From positions 1 through 6,712 of the forward strand of contig JACNFL010000103.1 of the NCBI GenBank assembly GCA_014384685.1: a stretch of 6,712 nucleotides of DNA, read 5' to 3'. The first letter of the stretch is position 1, and each line of letters begins with the position of its first letter. The translations under genes were made by a program, and so were the position numbers. Of the stretch, positions 1 through 5,405 are shown in pieces. Below the pieces are notes generated by a model. That model was not told the DNA's origin. It was given only the letters and a program-made list of their open reading frames with translations, and did no database searches. The stretch comes from Methanobacteriota archaeon. GTDB lineage: Archaea > Thermoplasmatota > Poseidoniia > Poseidoniales > Thalassarchaeaceae.

Positions 1-371
1 TAGGTATTCAGGATTCAGTAACAATAGAGTCTGGGATGCCATTTTCTGACTTGGCCCAGTTATTCAGATCTGCTGATTTGAGTATCTATCCTTCGCTGTA
101 TGAAGGTCAAGGATTAATCCCATTAGAATCAATGGCATCTGGTACTCCTTGCGCTACAGTAAACGATGGTCCCCTACCAGAAATGGTTGATGAAACGGTG
201 GGTGGGTTGTTTGAGGTTGGAAACCCTGCTTCACTCGCTGAAACAGTCAACAATCTACTTGGTAACCCAGACATTATTCCAGAGTTGGTGGCGAATGGGC
301 GAAAAAGGGTGGCTGAGGAATACACATATCGCTTAAATGCAGAAAAATATGCAAATTTTTACTCGGAATGA
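1..371 (+). CDS. Glycosyltransferase family 4-like protein, C-terminal part (5' truncated)
   Basis: The frame is open from the left edge (first full codon at 3) to a TGA at 369-371, giving about 122 visible residues. An internal ATG at 36 is not the real start, because coding similarity continues upstream of it. The visible part matches the C-terminal nucleotide-sugar-binding half of GT-B fold retaining glycosyltransferases. It has a 'SADLSIYPSLYEG' segment, then the family E-x7-E signature (E of YEG to E of PLES), followed by 'MASGTP' and a 'PEMV' turn. Next comes the usual 'GGLFEVGNPASLAE' stretch that precedes the final helices. In this family the two glutamates contact the donor sugar nucleotide. 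Donor, acceptor and product cannot be read from this fragment. It probably acts at the cytoplasmic face in glycan or glycolipid synthesis. It lies 84 bp upstream of surface-protein genes on the same strand, so a role in their glycosylation is possible but unproven. Confidence 0.88.
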   Translation, partial: GIQDSVTIESGMPFSDLAQLFRSADLSIYPSLYEGQGLIPLESMASGTPCATVNDGPLPEMVDETVGGLFEVGNPASLAETVNNLLGNPDIIPELVANGRKRVAEEYTYRLNAEKYANFYSE

Positions 372-378
372 GATATTC

Positions 379-390
379 ACTTTTTTAATT
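379..390 (+). terminator. Oligo-T tract, possible archaeal terminator
   Basis: Six consecutive T (381-386) lie 10 bp after the stop of the glycosyltransferase gene. There is no strong hairpin in front of them. Archaeal RNA polymerase can terminate on U-rich tracts without a stem, so this may end the upstream transcript. The same AT-rich stretch (roughly 381-400) is also the only place in the 84-bp gap where a TATA/BRE-type promoter for the next gene could sit, but I see no clean consensus. This is a weak call. Confidence 0.28.
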
Positions 391-437
391 GGCGAAATAT
401 CTTTTCATCATGCCTGCAAAGTGATTATCACCATGAG

Positions 438-454
438 GGATGCCTTAGGCATCC
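438..454. promoter_or_regulatory. Perfect 17-bp dyad just before the surface-protein start codon
   Basis: GGATGCCTTAGGCATCC consists of two 8-bp arms (438-445 and 447-454) that are exact reverse complements around a single central T. It ends one base before the ATG at 456. It could be an operator for a dimeric regulator or an RNA hairpin covering the translation start. No purine-rich Shine-Dalgarno sits between it and the ATG. Its position makes a simple terminator for the glycosyltransferase gene less likely, because no T-run follows. Function is inferred from symmetry and position only. Confidence 0.45.
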
Positions 455-455
455 A

Positions 456-2816
456 ATGCGAGCCGGGCTACGTGTAATTGCGATTTTCATTGCCTTGACA
501 CTCATTCCCATTCCAGCAGCATCTGCTGACGACACAATGGCAACTGCGGCTGCGCTTACAGACGGAGCGACTAGCAGTGGTTCTGTAGACGCAGATGGTG
601 ATACTACCGATTGGTGGAAAATAGAAGCCTGGACTGGCGATTCAGTGAGTCTCAGTGTGAGCACATGTTGCCACGGAACCTTTGATGGTTATGATGGGCA
701 AATGGGTATATACGATTCCGCTGGAAATGAATTGACATCTACAAGTTTCGCAAATGATGGAACTAGAAATATTGCAGCCACTGCAACATCCCATGACTGG
801 TATTATTTCCGCATTAAAGCAGTACCTGATGGATGGTTTTCTAGTCAATTCGATTATGACGTAACACCCCAACTTCAGACTGGATACCGAGATACCGATG
901 ATGACGGATTTACCGACAATAACGATGATTGTGATACCACGCCTGGGGATTCAACATCTGATAGAAATGGTTGTCCAGACTCTGATGGGGATGGATATAG
1001 TGACCCTAGTTCGGGTTGGTCTGTGAATCAAGGAGCAGACGCTTTCCCTAGTGATGACACTCAATGGCACGATTCAGATGGTGATGATTTTGGTGACAAC
1101 CCTGCACCAGCTAACAATCCTGATGGCTGCCCTGATTTCTACGGACATTCAACACAAGACCGAAACGGGTGCACTGATAGTGATGCAGATGGTTGGTCCG
1201 ACCCTGATCCAACATCACTCTGGTCGGACTCGCCTTGGTATGTTTCAGACGGCGCTGACGCATTTTTCCAAGATAATACTCAATGGCACGATACGGATTC
1301 AGATTCTTTTGGTGACAATTGGGCAGATATGAGTTGGGGGGTATTGAGAAATGGAACAGGGATTGGAGAATTTGTTGAAAATGCAACCCGCCCTGACTTT
1401 TGCCCTACAGAATGGGGCAATTCCACAGAAGACCGATTTGGTTGTGTAGATAGCGATGGCGATGGCTGGTCTAATCCGGATATGAACTGGACATACGACC
1501 CAGTTCTTTGTCAGAGCGAAGAAACTCATTGCGCCGATGCGTTCCCGAATGACCCAACTCAGTGGGCAGACCGAGATTTGGATGGTTTTGGCGATAATCC
1601 ACTCGGGACAGACCCTGACGCTTTCCCAGACAATCCAACTCAGTGGATTGACACAGATGGAGATGGTTATGGTGATAACACGGCATCTGGTGCTTGGCAG
1701 GCTGATAATTTTTCAAATGAGCCAACTCAGTGGGCTGATTTAGACGGTGATGGATACGGAGACAACCTTTCAGGCTCTGAACCGGATTCTTGTGTCAATA
1801 GGATTGGGAGTTCTCATTACGACCGTTTCGGATGTCCCGATTCAGATGGTGATGGATATTCAAACGCTGATGGAAATTGGTTAGCACACCCATCTGGATT
1901 TGGTGACGCTTTCCCCGAAGAAATAACACAATGGCATGATGTTGATGGGGATGGGTTTGGCGATAACCAAGAACTTGATGCATGGCAATCTGATTCCTGT
2001 GTTGCAACCTTTGGTAAATCTTACCGCGACCGCTGGGGCTGTCCTGATACAGATGGTGATGGCTCTTCGGATGCTCAACCAGAACTTGGTTGGTTAGCAA
2101 ATCCATTTGGTGAGGCAGATGCGTTCATCAATGACCCGACTCAGTGGGAAGACATTGATGGGGATGGTTTCGGTGATAACCAGGCAGCAGGGGCAACAAG
2201 CCCAGACCGATGCAAGGAAACACCCGGGACTAGCCGCGAAGACCGTCATGGTTGCACAGATTCGGACAACGATGGGTATAGTGACATGGGAGACCGGTTC
2301 CCGTATGACCCCAGTCAATGGGCAGATTCCGATGGCGATGGGTTTGGAGACAACAGTTTTGGCCACCAATCCGATTCTTGCCCATTTGAGGAAGTTAGCC
2401 TTGGGGTATCACTGATTGATCGTTTGGGATGCCCTGACATTGACCGAGATGGTTACTCAGACCCTGATGAGACATGGTTAGCAAATCCAGAGGGAGAAGC
2501 AGACGCATTCCCTAAAAATCGTCTTCAATGGTCTGACCAAGATGGCGATGGATATGGTGACAACACCATGGGAAGTTTAAGAGATGACTGCCCTACTGAG
2601 GCAGGCACCTCGTCCATTGATTTGCAAGGTTGTCCAGATTCCAATAGTGATGGTTTCAGCGACTCTTACGGTACCATCAATGCTCACATTTCATTGATGT
2701 CAGAAAACCCATCATCCTCAATATTCACATTCCTACCTCCGATTATTATTTTCATCTTAACATTCCTTTTTGTTACGGCTTTACGCAAAGAGGACGGGGG
2801 TGAAATCCTTGAATAA
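456..2816 (+). CDS. Secreted, membrane-anchored thrombospondin type-3 repeat surface protein
   Basis: This 786-aa protein starts at the only suitable ATG. Residues 1-24 form a signal peptide (Arg-containing n-region, hydrophobic core, cleavage near ASA-DD). Residues 27-140 resemble a PPC-type beta-sandwich ('DGDTTDWWKIEAWTGD', then 'YYFRIKA'), a domain common in secreted proteins. It contains a vicinal C71-C72 pair. Residues 145-738 are acidic repeats with D-x-D-G-D-G loops, typical of calcium-binding thrombospondin type-3 repeats. Each unit runs roughly DAFP...TQW.D.DGDG.GDN...C(x13)C.DSDGDGYSD. Residues 756-776 are a hydrophobic anchor followed by a short charged tail, so the bulk should be outside the cell. 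N-x-S/T sequons occur at N299, N309, N322, N344, N418 and N437. The gene overlaps the next one by 17 bp. It is probably a structural, adhesive or calcium-binding surface protein. No catalytic domain is visible, and the ligand is unknown. Confidence 0.9.
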   Translation: MRAGLRVIAIFIALTLIPIPAASADDTMATAAALTDGATSSGSVDADGDTTDWWKIEAWTGDSVSLSVSTCCHGTFDGYDGQMGIYDSAGNELTSTSFANDGTRNIAATATSHDWYYFRIKAVPDGWFSSQFDYDVTPQLQTGYRDTDDDGFTDNNDDCDTTPGDSTSDRNGCPDSDGDGYSDPSSGWSVNQGADAFPSDDTQWHDSDGDDFGDNPAPANNPDGCPDFYGHSTQDRNGCTDSDADGWSDPDPTSLWSDSPWYVSDGADAFFQDNTQWHDTDSDSFGDNWADMSWGVLRNGTGIGEFVENATRPDFCPTEWGNSTEDRFGCVDSDGDGWSNPDMNWTYDPVLCQSEETHCADAFPNDPTQWADRDLDGFGDNPLGTDPDAFPDNPTQWIDTDGDGYGDNTASGAWQADNFSNEPTQWADLDGDGYGDNLSGSEPDSCVNRIGSSHYDRFGCPDSDGDGYSNADGNWLAHPSGFGDAFPEEITQWHDVDGDGFGDNQELDAWQSDSCVATFGKSYRDRWGCPDTDGDGSSDAQPELGWLANPFGEADAFINDPTQWEDIDGDGFGDNQAAGATSPDRCKETPGTSREDRHGCTDSDNDGYSDMGDRFPYDPSQWADSDGDGFGDNSFGHQSDSCPFEEVSLGVSLIDRLGCPDIDRDGYSDPDETWLANPEGEADAFPKNRLQWSDQDGDGYGDNTMGSLRDDCPTEAGTSSIDLQGCPDSNSDGFSDSYGTINAHISLMSENPSSSIFTFLPPIIIFILTFLFVTALRKEDGGEILE
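888..2669 (+). repeat. Degenerate tandem repeat encoding about eight TSP3-like units
   Basis: This is coding repeat DNA inside the surface-protein gene (residues 145-738). The motif D-[RL]-x-G-C recurs at residues 169, 235, 326, 456, 525, 596, 655 and 722, so most units are about 59-91 residues. One interval is 130 residues, where extra TQW/DGDG half-units are inserted. A [TSL]-Q-W motif occurs nine times (near residues 204, 277, 370, 397, 426, 493, 564, 622 and 692). At DNA level the copies are well diverged, with only short shared tracts such as GATGGTGATGG. The array is therefore old or under protein-level selection rather than freshly expanded. It produces several long spurious open frames on both strands. 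Confidence 0.85.
2787..2795 (+). promoter_or_regulatory. Ribosome binding site deciding the GTG start of the Ig-like protein gene
   Basis: AAAGAGGAC contains GAGG at 2790-2793, six bases before GTG at 2800. It lies inside the last codons of the TSP3 gene. It favours GTG 2800 over the in-frame TTG at 2770. Starting at GTG also leaves a clean signal peptide (MKSLNKHG followed by a hydrophobic core). The 17-bp gene overlap (2800-2816) suggests translational coupling. Confidence 0.65.
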
Positions 2817-4143
2817 ACATGGTATTGCGTTGTTTACGCTCATTATTCTTCTAGTTCCTCTATTTGCATCAGTTGTTTCAGCCCAAGATGCCCCGCACAT
2901 TGGAGTTGATAGTTCAAGAGCTGACAGGCTAGATTTAGACAATGATGGTGACCGAGATACCATCAGAGTCGTATATCTTCTCAACACGACTTCACACTAT
3001 GCCGAGGCGGCAGTTCAGGTTGATGTGGAACATGCAGGCATGACACTCACTTTCTGGGATAATCTCACATTCAACCGTACGAGTCCTTATTTTGGTTCAA
3101 CAGATGTTCAGGCTTGGGGTGATGGCACTTTTATTGTCAGAATGAAGGTATGGGACGCTGAATCTAACATGATAGTTTACTCAGAAGATTTTGGTGAATA
3201 TGAATTGATGGCAAGCCTATCCGCTCCATACTTAAGATTTGATTTAGAGGCAGCACCCACTATTTTCTTGGGTGATGATTGCGTGGTTGAAAGGGTGTTC
3301 CTTGATGAGATTGGTGACCTCTATGGCGCAACTGGTGTTATTTCCCTAAGTGGCACACCTTGGCTTGTTCCAAGTGATCTTTCAGATATCGATTGCTCAA
3401 CTTGGCCTGCTCGTGATTATCACTTGGAAATGTTTTACCAGAACACTCTTGGATTCTCAACATCAACAACCAAAGATTTCACTATTCACTCACTACCTCC
3501 ACCAGTATTCACACTCAATGTGTCTGGCAATAATGACGAAGTTGGCTCTCCATGTACTGTGGCTATTGAGCCATCAATTGGAACTGTAATGGCACTGATG
3601 GCTGTTGAGTGGGAAATTACTGACCCTCGGGGAGAAGATGTTTCTGTTCCTGGTTTTTCAACAGTTGATTGTCGTCTTTGGCAAGTAGGATTCAGTAAGG
3701 TGAGAGTCACCGTGACTTCACCAGAAGGCCAATCAACCCGAGGGGCATTCAATCTAGTTCGCTTACCACCTATTGGTGAAGTATCTGCTGAAGTGCTAGA
3801 AGCGGCAGGGCCTGAAAATATGTGGCCAGAACGTTCACTTGGCGAAGAATATGAACCAACACCATTCTTCGGTGAGTCAATATTAGCAGCCCAAGGGGTT
3901 GTTTTGATTATTGGTATTGGAGTTGCAATTTTGTTGGGATTGTTTGGCGGTGCAATGTGGAATCGGCGAGGTGAGGAAGAAATGGCATTTGGTGATGTCA
4001 ATGCTATGGAACTAGAACCTGACTCTGATGGTTTGCCGTCTTACGTAGACCCAACTGGTGTTTACTGGCGACAACATCCTGATGGTGCTGTTGATTGGTT
4101 TGATCAAGTGTCTGAACAATGGGTGCCTTATTCCGAAGTATAG
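2800..4143 (+). CDS. Signal-anchored extracellular protein with duplicated Ig-like domains and a Trp-rich cytoplasmic tail
   Basis: This 447-aa protein starts at GTG with a good ribosome site. Residues 1-28 are a signal peptide ending VVSA-QD. Residues 45-53 form one D-x-D-x-D-G-x-x-D loop (D45, D47, D49, D53), a plausible calcium site. The beta-rich ectodomain holds four cysteines, C161, C199, C252 and C291. They lie in two similar segments, each with a Cys about 38 residues before a 'DC-x-x-W' motif and ending in 'LPP', so it appears internally duplicated and Ig-like. Sequons occur at N62, N88, N92 and N240. A transmembrane helix spans about 361-386 and is followed by W-N-R-R, placing the acidic C-terminus inside. 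Residues 412-445 are rich in Trp and Tyr (Y415, Y422, W423, W433, W441, Y444) and look like a small WW- or DUF2510-like module. It overlaps the TSP3 gene and probably acts with it at the surface. Function is not recognised; it could be an adhesin, an assembly partner or a receptor-like protein. Confidence 0.85.
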   Translation: MKSLNKHGIALFTLIILLVPLFASVVSAQDAPHIGVDSSRADRLDLDNDGDRDTIRVVYLLNTTSHYAEAAVQVDVEHAGMTLTFWDNLTFNRTSPYFGSTDVQAWGDGTFIVRMKVWDAESNMIVYSEDFGEYELMASLSAPYLRFDLEAAPTIFLGDDCVVERVFLDEIGDLYGATGVISLSGTPWLVPSDLSDIDCSTWPARDYHLEMFYQNTLGFSTSTTKDFTIHSLPPPVFTLNVSGNNDEVGSPCTVAIEPSIGTVMALMAVEWEITDPRGEDVSVPGFSTVDCRLWQVGFSKVRVTVTSPEGQSTRGAFNLVRLPPIGEVSAEVLEAAGPENMWPERSLGEEYEPTPFFGESILAAQGVVLIIGIGVAILLGLFGGAMWNRRGEEEMAFGDVNAMELEPDSDGLPSYVDPTGVYWRQHPDGAVDWFDQVSEQWVPYSEV

Positions 4144-4173
4144 GATTGAATCAGAACAGGTGACACCAATCAA

Positions 4174-4641
4174 TTGTTAGATGAAATGAAAGAATCATTA
4201 GAAGGTTATGAGATGGATCAAGAACCAACACAAGATGAAGACATACTTTCTGAAGCAAAATCCCTGTGGAAAACGATTGGATTGGGTGCACTTACGGCAA
4301 GTATGTGTTGTCTTCCCAGTGTGATATGGGTTCTTTTTGCGGGTTCATCTGCTATAGTCGCAGCCGATCAATTATCGAATGATTTGTACTATGGGATGGC
4401 TCGTCCAATTGTTTACGCTATTGCAATCGCCATGGTCGGTTCCGGCTTAGTAATTCATTTCCGCAGTCGTGGAGTTTGTACTATTGACCAAGTAAAGAAG
4501 GATAGGAGACGAATAATCAATACGACATCGGCGGTATTAACTGCCACCTTCGTTATTTATTTTATTTGGAATTACATTATTCTAGAATTGATTGGAATTT
4601 ATCTTGGATTACCATGGGCTGATTCAGCCATCTGGAAATGA
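4174..4641 (+). CDS. Small MerT-like multi-pass membrane protein
   Basis: The protein is 155 aa if TTG at 4174 is used, with GGTGA ten bases upstream. ATG at 4213 (142 aa), preceded by GAAGG seven bases upstream, is an equally possible start. The N-terminal ~30 residues are acidic and soluble. Three hydrophobic segments follow at about 35-63, 76-96 and 117-137, with a shorter one possible at 138-147. Segment 1 has a vicinal C45-C46 in 'ASMCCLPS'. A basic loop after segment 2 has 'GVCTIDQV' with C102. This pattern (CC in helix 1, one Cys in a 'xVCxIxQV' loop, then a further hydrophobic helix) resembles the mercuric-ion transporter MerT. MerT uses the helix-1 Cys pair to take up Hg(II). MerT is about 116 aa; this protein is longer. 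No merP, merA or merR gene is visible, so substrate and even metal transport are inferences. It lies 30 bp after the Ig-like protein gene, probably on the same transcript. Confidence 0.7.
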   Translation: MLDEMKESLEGYEMDQEPTQDEDILSEAKSLWKTIGLGALTASMCCLPSVIWVLFAGSSAIVAADQLSNDLYYGMARPIVYAIAIAMVGSGLVIHFRSRGVCTIDQVKKDRRRIINTTSAVLTATFVIYFIWNYIILELIGIYLGLPWADSAIWK

Positions 4642-4648
4642 TTGGTTG

Positions 4649-4672
4649 CTAACAAATCTCACTTTTTGTTGG
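4649..4672. terminator. Possible bidirectional terminator between convergent genes
   Basis: CTAACAAA (4649-4656) can pair with TTTGTTGG (4665-4672), forming six AT/GC pairs plus one C-G and one G-T, around an 8-nt loop. The stem lies between the convergent MerT-like and thiamine pyrophosphokinase genes and includes the last codons of the latter. The plus strand has a T5 tract at 4663-4667. The stem is weak, so this rests mostly on location. Confidence 0.3.
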
Positions 4673-5288
4673 TTAGGAGAATGAGTGAATCACCAGAATG
4701 TACCTCTATGTGTATGGTGCCTTCGGATTGATTGGAAAGCCCCTTAGTTGAAAAGGTCACATTTTCATTCTCTAGATTCCATTCTGCGCCAGTCAAAGTG
4801 ACGACAGATTGGCCAAAACTGAATAGTGAAAATGTGCCAGAAAAATTTTGTTCATGATGTTGGTTGGCGTTAATTCTAGTCAATGTTGTATCCGCAAGTT
4901 CAGCTTTGATATTCAGGTCGATTGGAGCATCCGAAATAGAAGCAAGACTACCTAGTTGGTGGTCCATTCTACCACCCTCTATTCCGGCGATTTGAACTTG
5001 TAACCATTGCCGTTCAGTGCAGAGATTAAGTGCCTTTGCAAGATCACTTGAATCCTGTTCTTTTAGGTGTATTATTTCAGCGCCATTTTCACGCCCCCAA
5101 ACAACGTCGCTTTCACTTGCTGAATCAAGGTCTCCGACAATGATATCGGGTGCTATATTCAAGCGTCTCAGATGCTTGACACCGCCATCAACAGCAATCA
5201 CTCTTGTAGCTGTTTCACAAGCAGTTTTTATTGTGGTATTATCATCAATTTCTCCTGCCGCTATCAGCAGGGTCACATCTTGTTCCAC
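4659..5288 (-). CDS. Thiamine pyrophosphokinase (thiamine diphosphokinase)
   Basis: This 209-aa cytosolic enzyme is predicted to transfer diphosphate from ATP to thiamine, giving thiamine diphosphate and AMP (EC 2.7.6.2). All family landmarks are present in order: 'VDGG' (D34-G36), 'PD' (47-48), 'GDLDS' (52-56), the acidic D79-x-x-D82 motif and 'GGRMDH' (105-110). A C-terminal beta domain follows with 'GAEWNL' (167-172), 'GLSN' (183-186) and a terminal 'SGDSLIL'. The length is close to that of bacterial TPKs, so the gene looks complete. The start is GTG at 5288, supported by AGGA five bases upstream on the minus strand. No TPP riboswitch is recognisable in the 98-bp upstream region. The gene stands alone, convergent with the MerT-like gene and divergent from the FG-GAP gene. 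Direct thiamine pyrophosphorylation suggests salvage of external thiamine, a separate route from the ThiL (thiamine-phosphate kinase) step. Confidence 0.9.
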   Translation of the reverse strand: MEQDVTLLIAAGEIDDNTTIKTACETATRVIAVDGGVKHLRRLNIAPDIIVGDLDSASESDVVWGRENGAEIIHLKEQDSSDLAKALNLCTERQWLQVQIAGIEGGRMDHQLGSLASISDAPIDLNIKAELADTTLTRINANQHHEQNFSGTFSLFSFGQSVVTLTGAEWNLENENVTFSTKGLSNQSEGTIHIEVHSGDSLILLTNKK

Positions 5289-5379
5289 GATTGTCCTAAT
5301 GGCTGCTAACTTATTCGTTTTACTAGTCTAATGGCTCCCACATCTATTGACTACCCTTTTACAGGAACGATGTTTCCAT
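5289..5379. promoter_or_regulatory. Divergent promoter region with a 9-bp direct repeat
   Basis: This stretch separates the minus-strand thiamine pyrophosphokinase from the plus-strand FG-GAP gene and must contain both promoters. CTAATGGCT occurs twice, at 5296-5304 and 5328-5336. The copies are 32 bp apart, about three helical turns, flanking an AT-rich segment (5309-5325). On the minus strand the proximal copy overlaps the AGGA ribosome site of the kinase gene. The arrangement would suit a regulator binding on one face of the DNA, but two copies of a 9-mer is thin evidence. No clear TATA/BRE box can be assigned. Confidence 0.35.
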
Positions 5380-5405
5380 CGGCCCCATGGGGGCCGAAAG
5401 AGTAG
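5331..5405 (+). other. Possible 24-codon upstream ORF overlapping the FG-GAP start
   Basis: ATG at 5331 opens a 24-residue frame (MAPTSIDYPFTGTM...) ending in TAG at 5403-5405. It has an internal ATG at 5370 preceded by AGGA (5363-5366). It runs through the proposed FG-GAP start at 5387 in another frame. It could be a leader peptide, a chance ORF or the remains of a different N-terminus. No ribosome site precedes ATG 5331. I would not annotate it as a gene without expression data. Confidence 0.15.
5380..5396 (+). promoter_or_regulatory. GC-rich hairpin with the ATG of the FG-GAP gene in its loop
   Basis: CGGCCCC (5380-5386) and GGGGCCG (5390-5396) are perfect reverse complements, separated by exactly the three bases ATG (5387-5389). 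In mRNA this 7-bp, all-GC stem would place the start codon in a tight loop. The stretch is far more GC-rich than its surroundings. It may restrict initiation or be a protein-binding dyad; both are inferences. Confidence 0.45.

Noticed and set aside
36..371. ATG at 36 as the start of a separate 111-aa protein
   Set aside because: The same frame is open to the left edge and reads as normal glycosyltransferase sequence. The fold needs an N-terminal half that is outside the window.
1051..2415. Several 65-103 codon frames on both strands inside the TSP3 gene
   Set aside because: They are out-of-frame readings of the repeated GATGGNGATGG codons. The translations are repetitive and meaningless (for example strings of Met, Val and Ile), and there are no ribosome sites.
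888..2669. Tandem repeats as a recent satellite expansion or CRISPR-like array
   Set aside because: The units are in frame, of unequal length and strongly diverged at the DNA level, with conservation concentrated in Asp, Gly, Cys and Trp codons. This indicates an old protein repeat.
3486..4001. Long minus-strand open frame of 171 codons opposite the Ig-like protein gene
   Set aside because: It lies entirely within a gene that has a signal peptide, membrane helix and domain structure. Its product is low-complexity Ser/Pro/Thr-rich with no recognisable motif, so it is an antisense shadow.
4641..5310. Near-direct repeats ATTGGTTGCTAAC (4641-4653) and AATGGCTGCTAAC (5298-5310) flanking the kinase gene, as an insertion footprint
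   Set aside because: They match at 11 of 13 positions in AT-rich DNA and are not exact. No inverted repeats or transposase accompany them, so chance is the simpler explanation.
5289..5386. TPP riboswitch upstream of the thiamine pyrophosphokinase
   Set aside because: The minus-strand leader lacks the conserved CUGAGA element and its partner helix, and under 100 bp is available before the divergent gene.
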